64,000 bases of DNA from Pelagibaculum spongiae (GCF_003097315.1 NZ_QDDL01000013.1:1-64000), one strand, 5' to 3'; shown: positions 47,075-58,868, counted from the first letter of the stretch. Notes: generated by a model from the sequence alone, not told the origin. Numbers and translations are program-made.

Positions 47075-49117
47075 ATGTCAGCGCAACAGCGAAAAATTCT
47101 GGTCACTAGTGCCTTGCCCTATGCAAATGGGCCGCTCCACCTCGGTCATTTGGTTGAATATATTCAGACCGACATTTGGTCTCGCTTTCAGAAAATGCGT
47201 GGCCATATGTGTACTTATGTTTGCGCCGACGATGCGCATGGTACTGCGATTAGCCTGCATGCCGAGAAAATGGGCATTACGCCTGAACAGTCACTGGCGC
47301 AAATCCACCTAGATCGTAAAGCTGATTTTGGTGAGTTTCTAGTGGCATTTGATAACTATCACACCACGCATTCGGAAGAAAACCGTCAACTTTCCAGTGA
47401 AATTTATCTGGCACTGAAAGCGAAAGGTCATATTGCCAGTCGCTCAATCAGCCAGGCCTATGACCCTGAAAAGAAAATGTTTTTAGCAGACCGTTACATT
47501 AAAGGCGGTTGCCCAAAATGTAGCGCAGCAGATCAGTATGGCGATAACTGCGACAAGTGCGGTGCTACTTACGCGCCAACTGATTTGAAAGATGCTTATT
47601 CAGTTTTGTCGGGCGCAGCACCGATCAAAAAAGATTCAGAGCATTTCTTCTTCAAGCTAAGTGATTTTGGCGACATGCTGAAAGACTGGACACGCAGCGG
47701 TAGCATTTCTGATGAAATCGCCAACAAGATGTCAGAGTGGCTGGATTCTGGCCTGCAAGACTGGGATATCTCTCGCGATGCACCCTATTTCGGCTTTGAG
47801 ATTCCTGGTGAGCCAGGCAAGTATTTCTATGTTTGGTTGGATGCACCGATTGGCTACATGGCCAGCTTTAAAAATCTGTGTGAGAAGCGTGACGACCTGA
47901 ACTTTGACGAGTACTGGAAAGAAGGCAGCGACTGCGAAGTCCATCACTTCATTGGTAAAGACATTATCAATTTCCATTGCCTGTTTTGGCCAGCAATGCT
48001 GGAAGGTGCTGGTTACCGCAAGCCGAACAGCGTCAATGTTCATGGTTATTTAACTCTGAATGGCGAAAAGCTTTCTAAGTCCCGCGGCAACTTTATTAGT
48101 GCCCGTACTTATTTGGATCATTTGGATCCAGAATATCTGCGTTATTACTACGCAGCTAAGCTGAACAATCGTGTTGAAGATCTTGATTTCAACACTGAAG
48201 ATTTCACTCAGCGCGTCAACGCTGACTTGGTTAACAAGCTAGTTAACTTGGCAAGTCGTTGTGCTGGCTTCATTAAGAAGCGTTTCGATGGTCAGTTATC
48301 TGCCAACGATATTGCACCCGAGCTGAGCAGTGAATTTATCGCAGCAGGCGAGAAAATTGCCGAGCTGTATGAAAACCGCGAATACTCTAAAGCAATGCGT
48401 GAAATAATGATGCTGGCAGACAAAGCCAATGTCTGGATCGATGAAGTTGCACCATGGGTTGTCGCCAAGCAAGAAGGTCAGGATCAGCAATTACAGGATA
48501 TCTGTAGTGCTGGTATTAACTTGTTCCGCTTGCTGATGGTCTATTTAAAGCCGGTGCTACCTAACCTAGCTGAAAAGGCAGAAGCATTTTTGAATGTTGC
48601 GCCGATGCAATGGAGCGATAGCCAAAACTTGTTGTCTAGCCATGGCGTTAACAAATTCAAGCCTTTAATGACCCGGGTAGATGGCGATAAGGTTGCTGCG
48701 ATGATGGCGCAAAGTCAGGCTGAAATTACCGCAATGGCAGAAGCTGAAGCACCGAAAGCGACCGGTCCATTGGCCGATGACCCAATTTCGGATCAAATTG
48801 AATTTGCTGATTTTGCCAAGATCGATTTACGCGTTGTGCGCATCGTCAAAGCCGAGCATGTAAAAGGTGCAGGCAAGCTACTGCAACTAACGCTGGATCT
48901 GGGCGGTGAAAGCCGTAATGTGCTGGCTGGCATCAAATCTGCTTATAGTCCGGAAGAATTAGAAGGTCGCTTAACGGTCATGGTGGCAAATTTAGCCCCC
49001 CGGAAAATGAAATTTGGTGTTTCCGAAGGTATGGTTTTGGCTGCTGGCCCTGGCGGAAAAGATATTTGGATTTTGAATCCAGACGACGGCGCCGAGCCAG
49101 GCATGCGAATCTGCTGA
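47075..49117 (+). CDS. metG: Methionyl-tRNA synthetase
   Basis: 680 residues, close to E. coli MetG (677). HIGH motif [14 protein letters not shown], zinc site [18 protein letters not shown] (four Cys), KMSKS form KLSKSRGNF and a C-terminal tRNA-binding domain ([25 protein letters not shown]). It charges tRNA-Met. ATG 47075 is the only sensible start. It is divergent from mrp and precedes the rnf operon by 236 bp. Confidence 0.96.
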   Translation: MSAQQRKILVTSALPYANGPLHLGHLVEYIQTDIWSRFQKMRGHMCTYVCADDAHGTAISLHAEKMGITPEQSLAQIHLDRKADFGEFLVAFDNYHTTHSEENRQLSSEIYLALKAKGHIASRSISQAYDPEKKMFLADRYIKGGCPKCSAADQYGDNCDKCGATYAPTDLKDAYSVLSGAAPIKKDSEHFFFKLSDFGDMLKDWTRSGSISDEIANKMSEWLDSGLQDWDISRDAPYFGFEIPGEPGKYFYVWLDAPIGYMASFKNLCEKRDDLNFDEYWKEGSDCEVHHFIGKDIINFHCLFWPAMLEGAGYRKPNSVNVHGYLTLNGEKLSKSRGNFISARTYLDHLDPEYLRYYYAAKLNNRVEDLDFNTEDFTQRVNADLVNKLVNLASRCAGFIKKRFDGQLSANDIAPELSSEFIAAGEKIAELYENREYSKAMREIMMLADKANVWIDEVAPWVVAKQEGQDQQLQDICSAGINLFRLLMVYLKPVLPNLAEKAEAFLNVAPMQWSDSQNLLSSHGVNKFKPLMTRVDGDKVAAMMAQSQAEITAMAEAEAPKATGPLADDPISDQIEFADFAKIDLRVVRIVKAEHVKGAGKLLQLTLDLGGESRNVLAGIKSAYSPEELEGRLTVMVANLAPRKMKFGVSEGMVLAAGPGGKDIWILNPDDGAEPGMRIC

Positions 49118-49353
49118 TGACAAACTACATAACAAGGGGTTACTATCCCCTTGTTATTTCATTAGTTACCAACGACATATTGATTGGTTGCATCGAATAA
49201 TGTTTGAGCCTCTATATAGCCTCAAAGAATAAGGGGTTGGTTTTATATAACAGTTTTTCGATAACGTTATAACGAATCGATCCTTCACCATTTTTGATCA
49301 ACCACTAACATAGACGCGCACCAGCTAATTACGGCTGGCAATTTGGCGGACTT

Positions 49354-49938
49354 ATGGCGAGTTTGACTGACTTTGTTTTATTGCTGATTGGCACGGTACT
49401 GGTGAACAACTTTGTACTGGTCAAGTTTCTCGGTTTGTGTCCGTTTATGGGCGTTTCCAATAAATTGGAAAACGCCATTGGCATGGGCTTGGCGACTACT
49501 TTTGTGCTGACACTGTCTTCAGTGTGTAGCTATCTAGTCAATCAGTATTTGCTGTTGCCTTTAGGGCTGGAATTTCTGCGTACCTTAAGTTTTATTCTGG
49601 TGATCGCAGTGGTAGTTGGCTTTACCGAAATGGTGATTGCCAAAACCAGTCCTTTGTTACATCAGGTGTTGGGCATTTTCCTGCCATTAATTACCACCAA
49701 CTGTGCCGTTTTAGGCGTTGCCTTGTTGAATATTCAACAGCAACACAGCTTGGCACAGAGCTTTGTTTACGGATTTGGCGGCGCATTAGGTTTCACCTTA
49801 GTGCTCAGCCTGTTTTCGGCCATGAGAGAAAGAATCAACGTGGCAGATGTGCCAGATTCTTTCAAAGGCCCCGCGATCGGTCTGGTGACAGCAGGCCTGA
49901 TGTCTTTAGCCTTTATGGGCTTTGCAGGCATTGCCTAA
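49354..49938 (+). CDS. rsxA: Rnf/Rsx complex subunit A, integral membrane protein
   Basis: 194 residues, six membrane segments, RnfA-type. Family blocks are [19 protein letters not shown] and [12 protein letters not shown]. With RnfE it forms the membrane-embedded pair of the complex, which holds an Fe-S cluster. It is the first of six consecutive genes that encode a whole ion-motive ferredoxin:NAD oxidoreductase or, in E. coli, a SoxR-reducing complex. Confidence 0.95.
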   Translation: MASLTDFVLLLIGTVLVNNFVLVKFLGLCPFMGVSNKLENAIGMGLATTFVLTLSSVCSYLVNQYLLLPLGLEFLRTLSFILVIAVVVGFTEMVIAKTSPLLHQVLGIFLPLITTNCAVLGVALLNIQQQHSLAQSFVYGFGGALGFTLVLSLFSAMRERINVADVPDSFKGPAIGLVTAGLMSLAFMGFAGIA

Positions 49939-49959
49939 CTGTTATAAGGAGTTGTCTTG

Positions 49960-50547
49960 ATGCTGGAAGCATTGCAGACATTGATCAATCCGCTAGTCGC
50001 TCTGGGCGGGCTAGCTCTGTGCTTTGGTGGTTTGCTGGGTTATGCAGCGATTCGCTTTAAGGTTCAAGGCAGTCCGATTGTCGACCAGATCAATGATAAA
50101 TTACCGCAAACCCAATGCGGTCAATGTAGCTATCCCGGTTGCAAACCTTATGCCGAAGCGATATCCAATGGCGAAGCGATTAATCGTTGCCCGCCCGGCG
50201 GAGAAGCGACCATTGCGGCATTAGCCGATCTACTCGATCGTGAAGTGCTACCTTTGGCTGCCGATGCTGGCGACGGTCAACCGGCCAAAAAAACCGTGGC
50301 ATTCATTCGAGAAGATGAATGTATTGGCTGCACCAAATGCATCAAGGCCTGTCCGGTCGATGCGATTGTTGGTGCAGCACAGCAAATGCATACGGTGATC
50401 GAATCAGAATGTACCGGTTGTGATTTATGTATCGAGCCTTGTCCGGTTGACTGTATTGACATCGTTGAAATCAAGCAGCCATGGCAGTGGCCATTGCCGG
50501 AACAGACCTTCCAAAAACCCGGCATGATCCCGGTGAAGCAAATATGA
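49960..50547 (+). CDS. rsxB: Rnf/Rsx complex subunit B, multi-cluster ferredoxin-like
   Basis: 195 residues from ATG 49960, with AAGGAG upstream; a TTG at 49957 is unlikely. An N-terminal membrane segment is followed by a 4Fe-4S domain ([13 protein letters not shown] and CPPGG) and two ferredoxin clusters ([30 protein letters not shown]). It is the electron-accepting subunit. The stop TGA overlaps rsxC's ATG (ATGA), a coupling signal. Confidence 0.95.
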   Translation: MLEALQTLINPLVALGGLALCFGGLLGYAAIRFKVQGSPIVDQINDKLPQTQCGQCSYPGCKPYAEAISNGEAINRCPPGGEATIAALADLLDREVLPLAADAGDGQPAKKTVAFIREDECIGCTKCIKACPVDAIVGAAQQMHTVIESECTGCDLCIEPCPVDCIDIVEIKQPWQWPLPEQTFQKPGMIPVKQI

Positions 50548-53420
50548 GCCAGCAGTTGAGTCCAATTAAACTTCACAAGTTTCACGGTGGCATACACCCT
50601 GCGCAGCAAAAGCATTTATCGAATGGCAAAGCCAGTGAAATTGCTGGTATGCCAGACCGCTTATTGTTGCCGCTCAAGCCGCAAATAGGTAACCCAGCCA
50701 AGCCCCTCGTTGCCATTGGCGACAAGGTGATTGGTGGACAAGTGATTGCAGAGGCATCTGGGCCAATCAGTTTGCCGGTGATTGCGCCGACTTCTGGTCA
50801 GATTCAAGCCATTGAAGATCATCCAATGCCAACTCCGGCTGGCATTCGCGGCAAGTGCTTTGTTTTAATCCCTGATGGATCGGACCAACAACTTGCGCTG
50901 CAACCGATTGATGATTATGCCAATCAAGATCGAAATGTTTTATTAGATCGAATTCGTCAAAGCGGCATTGCCGGTATGGGCGGCGCTGGTTTTCCCACTT
51001 CAGTCAAACTGAAAGGATTACCGCAACACCCAATTAGCACCTTAATTATTAACGGTGCTGAATGTGAGCCCTATATAACCTCTGATGACCTTTTAATGCG
51101 CGAGCGCACGCTAGATATGTTGCGTGGCATTGAAATCATGCAGCATTTATCCGGTGCGGAAACGGTTTTATTGGCAGTTGAAGATAATAAACCACTAGCA
51201 ATTACTGCGATTCAAACCGCATTGGCCCAATTAAATAATTCGGCCTTTGCCCAAGTGACTATTCCGACCTTGTACCCCAGTGGCGGTGAAAAGCAGCTGA
51301 TTAAAATCCTCACTGGTAAAGAAGTGCCTAGCGGCAAATTACCGGCTGAATTAGGTGTTGTGGTACAAAACGTTGCCACCGCCGCTGCAGTTTATGACGC
51401 TATCGTTATAGGCAAGCCATTAACGCGCCGTTATATCACTGTGACCGGCGAAGCCATTAAATCGCCGGGTAACTACATTACACTTTTGGGTACTCCAACT
51501 GATTGGCTGCTAACACGAGCCAAAGCAGATTACCAAAAGGTATCTCGACTGGTAATGGGCGGGCCGATGATGGGTTTTGCCGTCAAAGACACCGATACCC
51601 CGCTGACCCAAACCAGCAACTGTATTATTGCTGCTACCGAACAAGAAATGCCGTCACAAGAATCCGCAATGCCTTGCATTCGTTGCGGTCAATGTGCCGA
51701 AGTTTGCCCGGCCAATTTGCTGCCGCAACAGCTTTTCTGGTTTGCTCAAAGTAAATCTTTTGAAAAATCTCAAGCACATAATCTATTTGATTGCATTGAA
51801 TGTGGTGCTTGCGCTTGGGTTTGCCCAAGCAACATTCCGCTAGTGCAATATTACCGCTACTCGAAAAATGAAATTCGAGTATTGCAGGTAGAAAAAGACA
51901 AAGCTGAACACGCAAAAATGCGTCACGACCAACGTGAAGCACGAATTGAATTGGAAAAACAGCAAAAAGCTGAAAAACATCGTCTGATGGCTGAAAAACG
52001 CAAAGCTCAGTTAGCTGCCAAAACAGCCGCAGAAGAAGCAGCAGCTTCTGGCGATACCAGTTCTATAGAATCCGCGCCTCTCGACTCTGCGTCACTTGAC
52101 CCAGTGGCCGCCGCTTTAGCCCGAACTAAAGCAAAGAAAGCCGCAGCTGCCAATGCGGGTGTGAGTCCGGGCAAGTTGAAAACCGAGCTGGCCATTGCTC
52201 GAACCAAATTGAAGAAAGTTCAGCGCGAATTAGATAAAGCCAAAGACGCTGGCCAAGCGTTAACCGACGCCGAAGCGGCAGTCGCCACCGCACAATCTGC
52301 CGTGGCCGCTAAAGAACAGCAATTAGCTTCAGCAATTCAGCAAACTGAAAAAGATAATGCACCTGATCTAAAAGCATTAAAAACTGCCGCATCGATCGCT
52401 CGCACCAAAGCTAAAAAAGCAGTTAAGGCTGCCGAAGAAGCCGAGAGCGAAGCACGTGACGATGCCCAGCAGCTGGGCCGCTTCGCTTTAGATGCCCAGC
52501 AAAAAGCAGATAAAGCGATTAAAGAATATGAAGCAGCCGAAAAATTACAGCCTCAGGATTCACCTGAAGTTGACCTTAAACTGCTGAAATCTGCCGCAGC
52601 TATTGCTCGTACCAAAGCAAAAAAAGCGGCAAAAATGGCTGATGATGCACAAGCAACTAATGCTGGAAACGCCCCAGCATTAAAAAAAGCAGCTGATTTA
52701 ATGCAAAACAAAGCCGATGTCGCAACCAAGGCTTTTGAAGATGCCGAAAAATCACAGCTTCAGTTACAACCTAAATCACCAGCGGCCCCAGTAGCCGCTG
52801 GCGCAGATCTAAAACAACTGAAAATTGCAGCAGCAATTGCCCGTACTAAAGCGAAAAAAGCAACCAAACTAGCCGATGAAGCTGAGGCAGAAAATGCCGA
52901 TAACGCATCTGAATTACGTAAATTAGCTATTGATGCACAGCAAAAATCGGATCAATCAGATAAAGCTTTAAATGCGGCTCAAGCAGTACCAGCAGCCACA
53001 GATAAAGCTGCGGTAGACCTTAAACCGTTGAAAATTGCAGCCGCGATTGCTCGTACTAAAGCGAAAAAAACAACCAAACTAGCCGATGAAGCTGAGGCAG
53101 AAAATGCCGATAACGCAGCTGAATTACGTAAATTAGCTATTGATGCGCAGCAAAAATCAGATCAAGCAGACCAAGCTTTAAATGCCGCTCAACCATCACC
53201 GGTTGTAGCAGATAAACCTGCTGTGGATATCAAAGCATTCAAAGTAGCAGCGGCAATTGCCCGAACCAAAGCGAAAAAGGCAGCCAAACTAGCCGATGAA
53301 GCTGAGGCGGAAAATGCCGATAATGCAGCTGAATTACGCAAACTTGCTATTGAAGCAGAAAACAAGGCGCTAGCAGCCAATAAAAAGTTAGAGGCCGAAA
53401 CTACGGCCATGGAGTCTTGA
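50544..53420 (+). CDS. rsxC: Rnf/Rsx complex subunit C with long repetitive tail
   Basis: 958 residues from ATG 50544, which overlaps rsxB's stop; an in-frame upstream ATG at 50481 is unlikely. The NADH/FMN-binding N-terminal part ([25 protein letters not shown]) precedes two 4Fe-4S ferredoxin motifs ([24 protein letters not shown]). From about residue 460 to the end it is a charged, Ala/Lys-rich tail containing seven copies of a motif like [12 protein letters not shown], the last three in 70-residue units that are near-identical in DNA (period 210 bp). E. coli RsxC (740) has a shorter such tail. Probable soluble NAD-binding subunit. Confidence 0.93.
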   Translation: MSQQLSPIKLHKFHGGIHPAQQKHLSNGKASEIAGMPDRLLLPLKPQIGNPAKPLVAIGDKVIGGQVIAEASGPISLPVIAPTSGQIQAIEDHPMPTPAGIRGKCFVLIPDGSDQQLALQPIDDYANQDRNVLLDRIRQSGIAGMGGAGFPTSVKLKGLPQHPISTLIINGAECEPYITSDDLLMRERTLDMLRGIEIMQHLSGAETVLLAVEDNKPLAITAIQTALAQLNNSAFAQVTIPTLYPSGGEKQLIKILTGKEVPSGKLPAELGVVVQNVATAAAVYDAIVIGKPLTRRYITVTGEAIKSPGNYITLLGTPTDWLLTRAKADYQKVSRLVMGGPMMGFAVKDTDTPLTQTSNCIIAATEQEMPSQESAMPCIRCGQCAEVCPANLLPQQLFWFAQSKSFEKSQAHNLFDCIECGACAWVCPSNIPLVQYYRYSKNEIRVLQVEKDKAEHAKMRHDQREARIELEKQQKAEKHRLMAEKRKAQLAAKTAAEEAAASGDTSSIESAPLDSASLDPVAAALARTKAKKAAAANAGVSPGKLKTELAIARTKLKKVQRELDKAKDAGQALTDAEAAVATAQSAVAAKEQQLASAIQQTEKDNAPDLKALKTAASIARTKAKKAVKAAEEAESEARDDAQQLGRFALDAQQKADKAIKEYEAAEKLQPQDSPEVDLKLLKSAAAIARTKAKKAAKMADDAQATNAGNAPALKKAADLMQNKADVATKAFEDAEKSQLQLQPKSPAAPVAAGADLKQLKIAAAIARTKAKKATKLADEAEAENADNASELRKLAIDAQQKSDQSDKALNAAQAVPAATDKAAVDLKPLKIAAAIARTKAKKTTKLADEAEAENADNAAELRKLAIDAQQKSDQADQALNAAQPSPVVADKPAVDIKAFKVAAAIARTKAKKAAKLADEAEAENADNAAELRKLAIEAENKALAANKKLEAETTAMES

Positions 53421-53423
53421 TAG

Positions 53424-54443
53424 ATGTTTGCCTTTAGATCTTCACCTCATACCCATGGCAGAAGAGACACTGGCTGGATCATGCGCCAAGTGATGCTAGC
53501 GGCGGTACCTGCCATTGCGATTATGCTGTGGCAATTTGGTTTCGGTGTGCTGTTCAATTTAGCGATTGCCATGGGCACCGCTTTGTTAGTTGAAGGCATA
53601 ATGCTTCGCCAGCGCCAGCGCCCAGTTAGATTTTTCTTAAAAGATGGTAGCGCCCTACTCACCGCATTATTGCTGGCTATCGCCATTCCGCCGACTGCAC
53701 CTTGGTGGCTGACGGTGGTGGGTGTTGTATTCGCTATTGCCATCGCCAAACAGTTATATGGTGGACTGGGAAATAACCCTTTTAATCCGGCAATGGCCGG
53801 GTATGTCTTGCTGCTGATTTCATTTCCGGTACAAATGACCAGCTGGTTAGCGCCGATTGGCGTTGGTGAGTTACAACCTAACTTACTGCAAGCAGCGCAG
53901 ATTACTTTTAGCAGTAGTTTTAATGGCCAGCCGATTGATGCATTCACCATGGCAACACCATTAGATAGTTTGCGCACCGGTTTAATTAACGGCCAAACCA
54001 CTAGTGAAATTATCACGCAACCTATTTTTGGCTGGGTTGGCGGCAGTGGCTGGGAATTAATTAACCTGGCATTGTTGCTTGGCGGCATTTATATGTTGAG
54101 CCGCAGGGTGATCGAATGGCGAATTCCGTTAGCGGTGTTGCTCGGTTTATTGGTTCCGGCAACTTTGTTTTATGCATTCAGCCCTGACCAATTTGCCTCA
54201 CCGTTAATGCATTTGTTTAGCGGCGGCACCATGCTCGGTGCCTTCTTTATTGCCACCGACCCAGTTTCTGCATCCACCACACCAAAAGGTCGTTTGATTT
54301 TTGGTGCAGGAGTTGGCTTGCTGATTTGGTTGATTCGTAGCTTTGGTCAATATCCAGACGCTGTCGCTTTTGCAGTCTTGCTAATGAATATGGCAGCACC
54401 AGCAATTGATCATTTAACCCGAACTCGTGCCTACGGCCACTAA
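53424..54443 (+). CDS. rsxD: Rnf/Rsx complex subunit D, integral membrane flavoprotein
   Basis: 339 residues, about nine membrane segments, RnfD length. The N-terminal SSPHTHGRRDTGWIMRQV in parts, and GGLGNNPFNPAMAGYVLL, are family blocks. The covalent FMN threonine is expected near FTMATPLDSL, and GAFFIATDPVSASTTPKGRL is the conserved C-terminal element. It starts 3 bp after rsxC. Confidence 0.95.
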   Translation: MFAFRSSPHTHGRRDTGWIMRQVMLAAVPAIAIMLWQFGFGVLFNLAIAMGTALLVEGIMLRQRQRPVRFFLKDGSALLTALLLAIAIPPTAPWWLTVVGVVFAIAIAKQLYGGLGNNPFNPAMAGYVLLLISFPVQMTSWLAPIGVGELQPNLLQAAQITFSSSFNGQPIDAFTMATPLDSLRTGLINGQTTSEIITQPIFGWVGGSGWELINLALLLGGIYMLSRRVIEWRIPLAVLLGLLVPATLFYAFSPDQFASPLMHLFSGGTMLGAFFIATDPVSASTTPKGRLIFGAGVGLLIWLIRSFGQYPDAVAFAVLLMNMAAPAIDHLTRTRAYGH

Positions 54444-54465
54444 CCAGAAAGGAACAAGAGAAAAT

Positions 54466-55137
54466 ATGATTATTTCTATCTCTCGAAACGCCTTAATTCT
54501 GGCGGTGTTCGCATTAATTACTACCGCTGTTTTAGCGGTGGTTAATAAAGCAACCATTGAACCTATTGCGGCGCAAAAGCGCCGAATTATTGAGTTAAAC
54601 ATTCAAGCATTGATTCCAGCGAACCTTTATAACAACGATCCGGTTTCTGAAGCATTCACATTGAACGTTCAAAGCCTTGGTGGTGAAATTACTGTATTTC
54701 CATTGCTGAACTCTGGCAAACCGGTCGCCGCTATATTTACCCCAAGCGCACCCGATGGTTACGGCGGCCCGATACAATTATCAGTTGGTGTTTATACCGA
54801 TGGCAGCTTAGCCGGTGCCCGAGTAGTCAGCCATAAGGAAACGCCGGGGTTAGGCGATAAAATTGAGTTACGGAAAAATGATTGGATGCTTAGCTTTGAT
54901 GGTTTAAGTCTGAGCAACCCAACACCTTCAGGCTGGCGGGTAAAAAAAGATGGCGGCCAGTTTGATCAATTTACCGGTGCGACGATTACTCCAAGAGCAG
55001 TTGTCGGTGCTGTTCGCCGCAGCTTGGAATATTTCCAAGCCAACCAAAAAGCATTTTTTGCTCAACCTGCATTAGAAAACAATCAGAAAAAAACGGCATC
55101 AAATGGATTAACCAGCGAGGACAATAACCATGGCTAG
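54466..55137 (+). CDS. rsxG: Rnf/Rsx complex subunit G, FMN-binding
   Basis: 223 residues from ATG 54466 ([14 protein letters not shown]), chosen over an in-frame start at 54427 because it gives the RnfG N-terminus with AAGGA upstream. One N-terminal membrane anchor is followed by a periplasmic domain with the FMN-attachment motif TGAT ([14 protein letters not shown]). FMN is linked by phosphoester to the last Thr. It overlaps rsxE by 8 bp. Confidence 0.94.
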   Translation: MIISISRNALILAVFALITTAVLAVVNKATIEPIAAQKRRIIELNIQALIPANLYNNDPVSEAFTLNVQSLGGEITVFPLLNSGKPVAAIFTPSAPDGYGGPIQLSVGVYTDGSLAGARVVSHKETPGLGDKIELRKNDWMLSFDGLSLSNPTPSGWRVKKDGGQFDQFTGATITPRAVVGAVRRSLEYFQANQKAFFAQPALENNQKKTASNGLTSEDNNHG

Positions 55138-55831
55138 TCCATCGTTAGCGCAAATCAGCGAAAAAGGCTTGTGGAGCAATAACCCGGCTCTGGTGCAAAT
55201 TCTTGGCCTGTGTCCTTTATTGGCGGTGTCCGGCAGCGTAGTCAATGGTTTGGGCATGGGGCTGGCGACTATCTTTGTCTTGGTGATGTCTAACACTACT
55301 GTTTCATTAATCCGTAATTTTGTTCCTGATGAAATCAGAGTGCCAATATTCGTACTAGTGATTGCAGCCTTTGTAACGGCCATCGAACTGTTAATGAATG
55401 CTTTTACCTATGAGCTGTATTTAAACCTCGGTATCTTCATTCCATTGATTGTCACCAACTGTACTATTTTGGCGCGCGCCGAAGGCTTTGCTTCAAAAAA
55501 CAAGCTACTACCGTCGTTTATCGATGGCTTAATGCAAGGCTTGGGCTTTGCTCTGGTATTGGTATTGCTGGGTGCAATTCGCGAAATATTAGGCGCAGGC
55601 ACCCTATTTGATGGCATGGATTTATTACTGGGCGAATTTGCTGCTGATTGGAAAATGAGCGTTTTTGGTGCTGACTATCCAGGCTTTTTATTCGCCATTT
55701 TACCGCCAGGTGCCTTCCTCGGTTTAGGCTTTTTAATTGCTGGAAAGAACTGGCTGGATCAGAAGCGTAAGCAAAAACAAGCTAGAGCCGAACTATTCAA
55801 TACCGAGCCGCAAGTAGTCGAAGTTAAGTAG
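55130..55831 (+). CDS. rsxE: Rnf/Rsx complex subunit E, integral membrane protein
   Basis: 233 residues, six membrane segments, sharing [13 protein letters not shown] and [11 protein letters not shown] with subunit A, its paralogue. It completes the six-gene A-B-C-D-G-E set in the canonical order. A basic C-terminal tail ([12 protein letters not shown]) faces the cytosol. nth begins 3 bp after the stop. Confidence 0.94.
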   Translation: MASPSLAQISEKGLWSNNPALVQILGLCPLLAVSGSVVNGLGMGLATIFVLVMSNTTVSLIRNFVPDEIRVPIFVLVIAAFVTAIELLMNAFTYELYLNLGIFIPLIVTNCTILARAEGFASKNKLLPSFIDGLMQGLGFALVLVLLGAIREILGAGTLFDGMDLLLGEFAADWKMSVFGADYPGFLFAILPPGAFLGLGFLIAGKNWLDQKRKQKQARAELFNTEPQVVEVK

Positions 55832-55834
55832 GTT

Positions 55835-56467
55835 ATGAATAAACAAAAAAGAACTGAAATATTTCAGCGGTTACGTGCTGAAAACCCAAACCCACAAACC
55901 GAGCTGGAATATAACTCCACCTTCGAACTATTAGTTGCCGTGGTACTTTCTGCACAGGCAACTGATGCGGGCGTTAACAAAGCCACTCGAAAGCTTTATC
56001 CAATCGCCAATACACCCGAAGCAATTTTTGCACTGGGCTTGGATGGCTTAAAGGAATACACCAAAACCATTGGTTTATATAACACCAAGTCGGCAAATGT
56101 CATCAAGCTGTGCCAGCAACTGATTGAAAATCACAACAGCCAAGTGCCGGATAACCGAGAAGATTTAGAAGCATTACCCGGTGTTGGGCGCAAAACTGCC
56201 AATGTTGTATTAAATACTGCGTTTCGCCAAATCGCTATGGCCGTCGACACGCATATTTTCCGTTTTTCCAATCGAACTAAAGTCGCACCCGGTAAAAACG
56301 TTCTGGAAGTTGAAAAGAACCTGATGAAGTTTTTACCCAAAGAGTTCTTGCTCGATGCACACCACTGGATGATTTTGCATGGGCGCTATACCTGCATCGC
56401 CAGAAAGCCTCGTTGTGGAAGTTGTATTATTGAAGATCTGTGTGAGTTCAAAGAAAAAACTGAATAG
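55835..56467 (+). CDS. nth: Endonuclease III, base-excision repair glycosylase
   Basis: 210 residues, matching Nth. Helix-hairpin-helix LEALPGVGRKTANVVLN with the catalytic Lys, catalytic Asp in VDTHIFR, and the 4Fe-4S cluster C-x6-C-x2-C-x5-C (CIARKPRCGSCIIEDLC) are all present. It removes oxidised pyrimidines and nicks at abasic sites. It is cotranscribed with rnf, as in many gammaproteobacteria. Confidence 0.96.
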   Translation: MNKQKRTEIFQRLRAENPNPQTELEYNSTFELLVAVVLSAQATDAGVNKATRKLYPIANTPEAIFALGLDGLKEYTKTIGLYNTKSANVIKLCQQLIENHNSQVPDNREDLEALPGVGRKTANVVLNTAFRQIAMAVDTHIFRFSNRTKVAPGKNVLEVEKNLMKFLPKEFLLDAHHWMILHGRYTCIARKPRCGSCIIEDLCEFKEKTE

Positions 56468-56821
56468 GTTTAAAGCTCAACACCACTATGTCCTTTGCAG
56501 CTTATTGTTTACAAGCCGTTCTAACGTCTGATTTATCTAAATTTATCAAGTAATACTTGAGCCGTTTTAAGCACTCAGCGTAGATTTGATGAGGCCGAAA
56601 ATGTTCCATACATTTTTCGGCATTTCCCACTTCCTTGTGGGGCACACAGCGAAATCAGACTTCTAGCGATATGTTCCAAAAGTGCCTGATTGCGCCTTAG
56701 ACTTATCAAGCCTACAACTCGACTTAAACCGACTGGTCACTCAATATCGCTTTTACTCTGTTTCATCGTTATCGATCCGGTTACACTGTAATTGCTGCAT
56801 TACATAACAAAGAGACACTCC
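56468..56821. other. 354-bp intergenic region before the desaturase gene
   Basis: No gene found. It holds an imperfect hairpin (GCCGAAAATGT...ACATTTTTCGGC, 56594-56621) and, near its end, the 11-bp palindrome TTACACTGTAA (56781-56791), 30 bp before the desaturase start, which could be an operator. Confidence 0.4.
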
Positions 56822-57949
56822 ATGGAAAAGCCTCGCCGTATATGGCTAACAACCCTGTTCTTTATTATTACAACTCTGGCAACTGTGACACTGATTCCTT
56901 GGTATGGCTTCAGCTATGGCTTTGATGCCGTGGAATGGACAACCATGGGCTTGTTCATGCTGTTTACCGGTACCGGGATTACTGCTGGCTACCATCGACT
57001 GTGGTCACACAAGGCCTTTGAAGCCCATTGGTTGCTTCGTTTATGGCTGGCAATTTGGGGTGGCGCAGCGGTTCAAAACAGTATTCTGCACTGGGCTGGT
57101 GGACACAGAAGACACCATGCTTTCGTCGATGATCCGGCAAAAGATCCCTACGCCGCAACCCGTGGTTTCTGGTATTCCCATATCGGTTGGATGTTGCGTG
57201 ATTATGATCCGCTCACTTCGGACTTTTCCAAATTACAGGATTTGAAGCGAGACCCTATCGTAATCTGGCAACACAAGCTCTATTTGCCGCTGTTAGCCGT
57301 AATTAACATCGCATTGCCGATGTTTCTTGGCTGGCTGAATGGCGATATCTGGGGCATGTTACTACTGGCAGGTTTGCTGCGAGTGGTTCTAAATCAGCAC
57401 TTTACTTTCTTTATCAATTCACTGGCTCATATTTGGGGCCGTCAGCCTTATACCGATAAGAACACCGCCAAAGATAACGATTTTTTGGCGCTACTGACTT
57501 ATGGCGAGGGCTATCATAACTTTCACCATATTTTTCAATTCGACTACCGCAACGGCATTCACTGGTGGCAGTTCGATCCAACCAAATGGATGATTTGGAG
57601 CTGTTCGAAAATCGGCTTAACTTCAAATCTAAAACGCACCAGTGAATTTAAAATACTACGAGCTAAAATCGAAACTCAGTATTTAAATGCCAGCAAACGA
57701 TTAAAAGGCCAACAGGCTAGAGAAAAGCTGGAGGCTCAATACCAAGCAGTGATGGAGTCTCTGCGTGAATGGAGTCAATTTCGCCAACAGTGGCTAGAAG
57801 GCAAAATGGATCAGCTTGAAGATTTAAAACAGCAGTATAAAGAGCAGTGGCAAGCAACCGATCTAAAACAAAAAGCTAATGAATTAAAAGCAGCTTTTGA
57901 AGAACAACAGGCACGTTGGAAATTAGCCCGATTTGGCCAATTAACTTAA
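56822..57949 (+). CDS. Acyl-CoA delta-9-type desaturase with C-terminal coiled coil
   Basis: 375 residues from ATG 56822; an in-frame ATG at 56792 adds ten residues with no better signal. Two hydrophobic hairpins hold three histidine boxes: HRLWSHKA, HRRHHAFVD and YHNFHH, the di-iron ligands. It inserts a cis double bond into saturated acyl chains to tune membrane fluidity. The last ~110 residues are a charged helical, coiled-coil-like extension (KLEAQYQAVMESLREWSQFRQQW in parts) not needed for the fold and absent from the shortest relatives. A terminator follows. Confidence 0.9.
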   Translation: MEKPRRIWLTTLFFIITTLATVTLIPWYGFSYGFDAVEWTTMGLFMLFTGTGITAGYHRLWSHKAFEAHWLLRLWLAIWGGAAVQNSILHWAGGHRRHHAFVDDPAKDPYAATRGFWYSHIGWMLRDYDPLTSDFSKLQDLKRDPIVIWQHKLYLPLLAVINIALPMFLGWLNGDIWGMLLLAGLLRVVLNQHFTFFINSLAHIWGRQPYTDKNTAKDNDFLALLTYGEGYHNFHHIFQFDYRNGIHWWQFDPTKWMIWSCSKIGLTSNLKRTSEFKILRAKIETQYLNASKRLKGQQAREKLEAQYQAVMESLREWSQFRQQWLEGKMDQLEDLKQQYKEQWQATDLKQKANELKAAFEEQQARWKLARFGQLT

Positions 57950-57982
57950 CCATCTAAAGTCCATATTATTAATAACAGTATT

Positions 57983-58010
57983 AAAAAGGTCGCTTTAACG
58001 CGGCCTTTTT
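57983..58010 (+). terminator. Rho-independent terminator after the desaturase
   Basis: AAAAAGGTCGC pairs with GCGGCCTTTTT (one G-U) around TTTAAC. Confidence 0.85.
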
Positions 58011-58079
58011 AATACGTCATATTCAGATGCTCTTGTATGATTTAATACCAGCCAAAACCCATGAATGAAGGAAAAATTT

Positions 58080-58487
58080 ATGCGCCTACTACATACTATG
58101 CTCAGAGTCGCCAACCTTGAAAAATCTATAGCGTTTTATACCGATGTCTTAGGCATGAAATTATTACGGACTTCAGAAAACAAGGAATATCAATATACTC
58201 TGGCTTTTCTGGGCTATGGCAATGAATCTGAAAATACGGTTTTAGAACTCACCTATAACTGGGGAACTGACAGTTATGACCATGGAACCGCATTTGGTCA
58301 CTTAGCAATAGAAGTGGAAAGCGTTTATAGCGCTTGCGACAAAATTGCCACGTCAGGGGCAAAAATTGTTCGCCAACCCGGACCTGTTAAAGGCGGCTCA
58401 ACCGAAATTGCTTTTGTTGAAGACCCCGATGGTTACAAGATTGAATTAATCACTGCAAAAAGTGCGGGAAAAGGCTTAGAAGGCTAG
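58080..58487 (+). CDS. gloA: Lactoylglutathione lyase (glyoxalase I)
   Basis: 135 residues from ATG 58080, identical in length to E. coli GloA, preferred over an in-frame ATG at 58065 because GAAGGA precedes it and [10 protein letters not shown] is the family N-terminus. It isomerises the methylglyoxal-glutathione hemithioacetal to S-lactoylglutathione. Metal ligands are His5, Glu in ELTYNWG, His in GHLAIEVE and Glu in KIELI. A Ni-type bacterial enzyme by length. Confidence 0.96.
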   Translation: MRLLHTMLRVANLEKSIAFYTDVLGMKLLRTSENKEYQYTLAFLGYGNESENTVLELTYNWGTDSYDHGTAFGHLAIEVESVYSACDKIATSGAKIVRQPGPVKGGSTEIAFVEDPDGYKIELITAKSAGKGLEG

Positions 58488-58868
58488 TTTTCTGTCTTTT
58501 TTATGATGCAGGGTATTTCGTGCCCTGCGTCAATTGATATAAGCGACAAAAGCATGACATACATCACAATTCAGCCGTTCGATACGTTTGTTATAAAGTA
58601 ACATCAACAAAATAAATGTGAGTTAATATAAGTCATTGTTTGCAAAAGACATCAAACTAATAACAACTCAACAACACAAAAAAAACATAACTTTCCTCCC
58701 AAAAATCTTTTGTATGGTAGTTCGTCACGTCTTGCTTTGGAATTGTCAAGTAATGGCTGCAGAATAAAATATGCTGTCGGTCAATTAATTGAAACAAGAT
58801 CATCGTAGACTGCCAAACCATGCATGTGAGCCATGCAATTTTCATTTTCTCTGGGGGAGAAATTTTAG
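58488..58868. other. 381-bp intergenic region between gloA and the nucleotidase
   Basis: A GC stem-loop (GATGCAGGG/CCCTGCGTC, 58505-58531) follows gloA and may be its terminator, although no T-run follows. The rest is AT-rich and should hold the nucleotidase promoter. No gene is supported. Confidence 0.4.
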
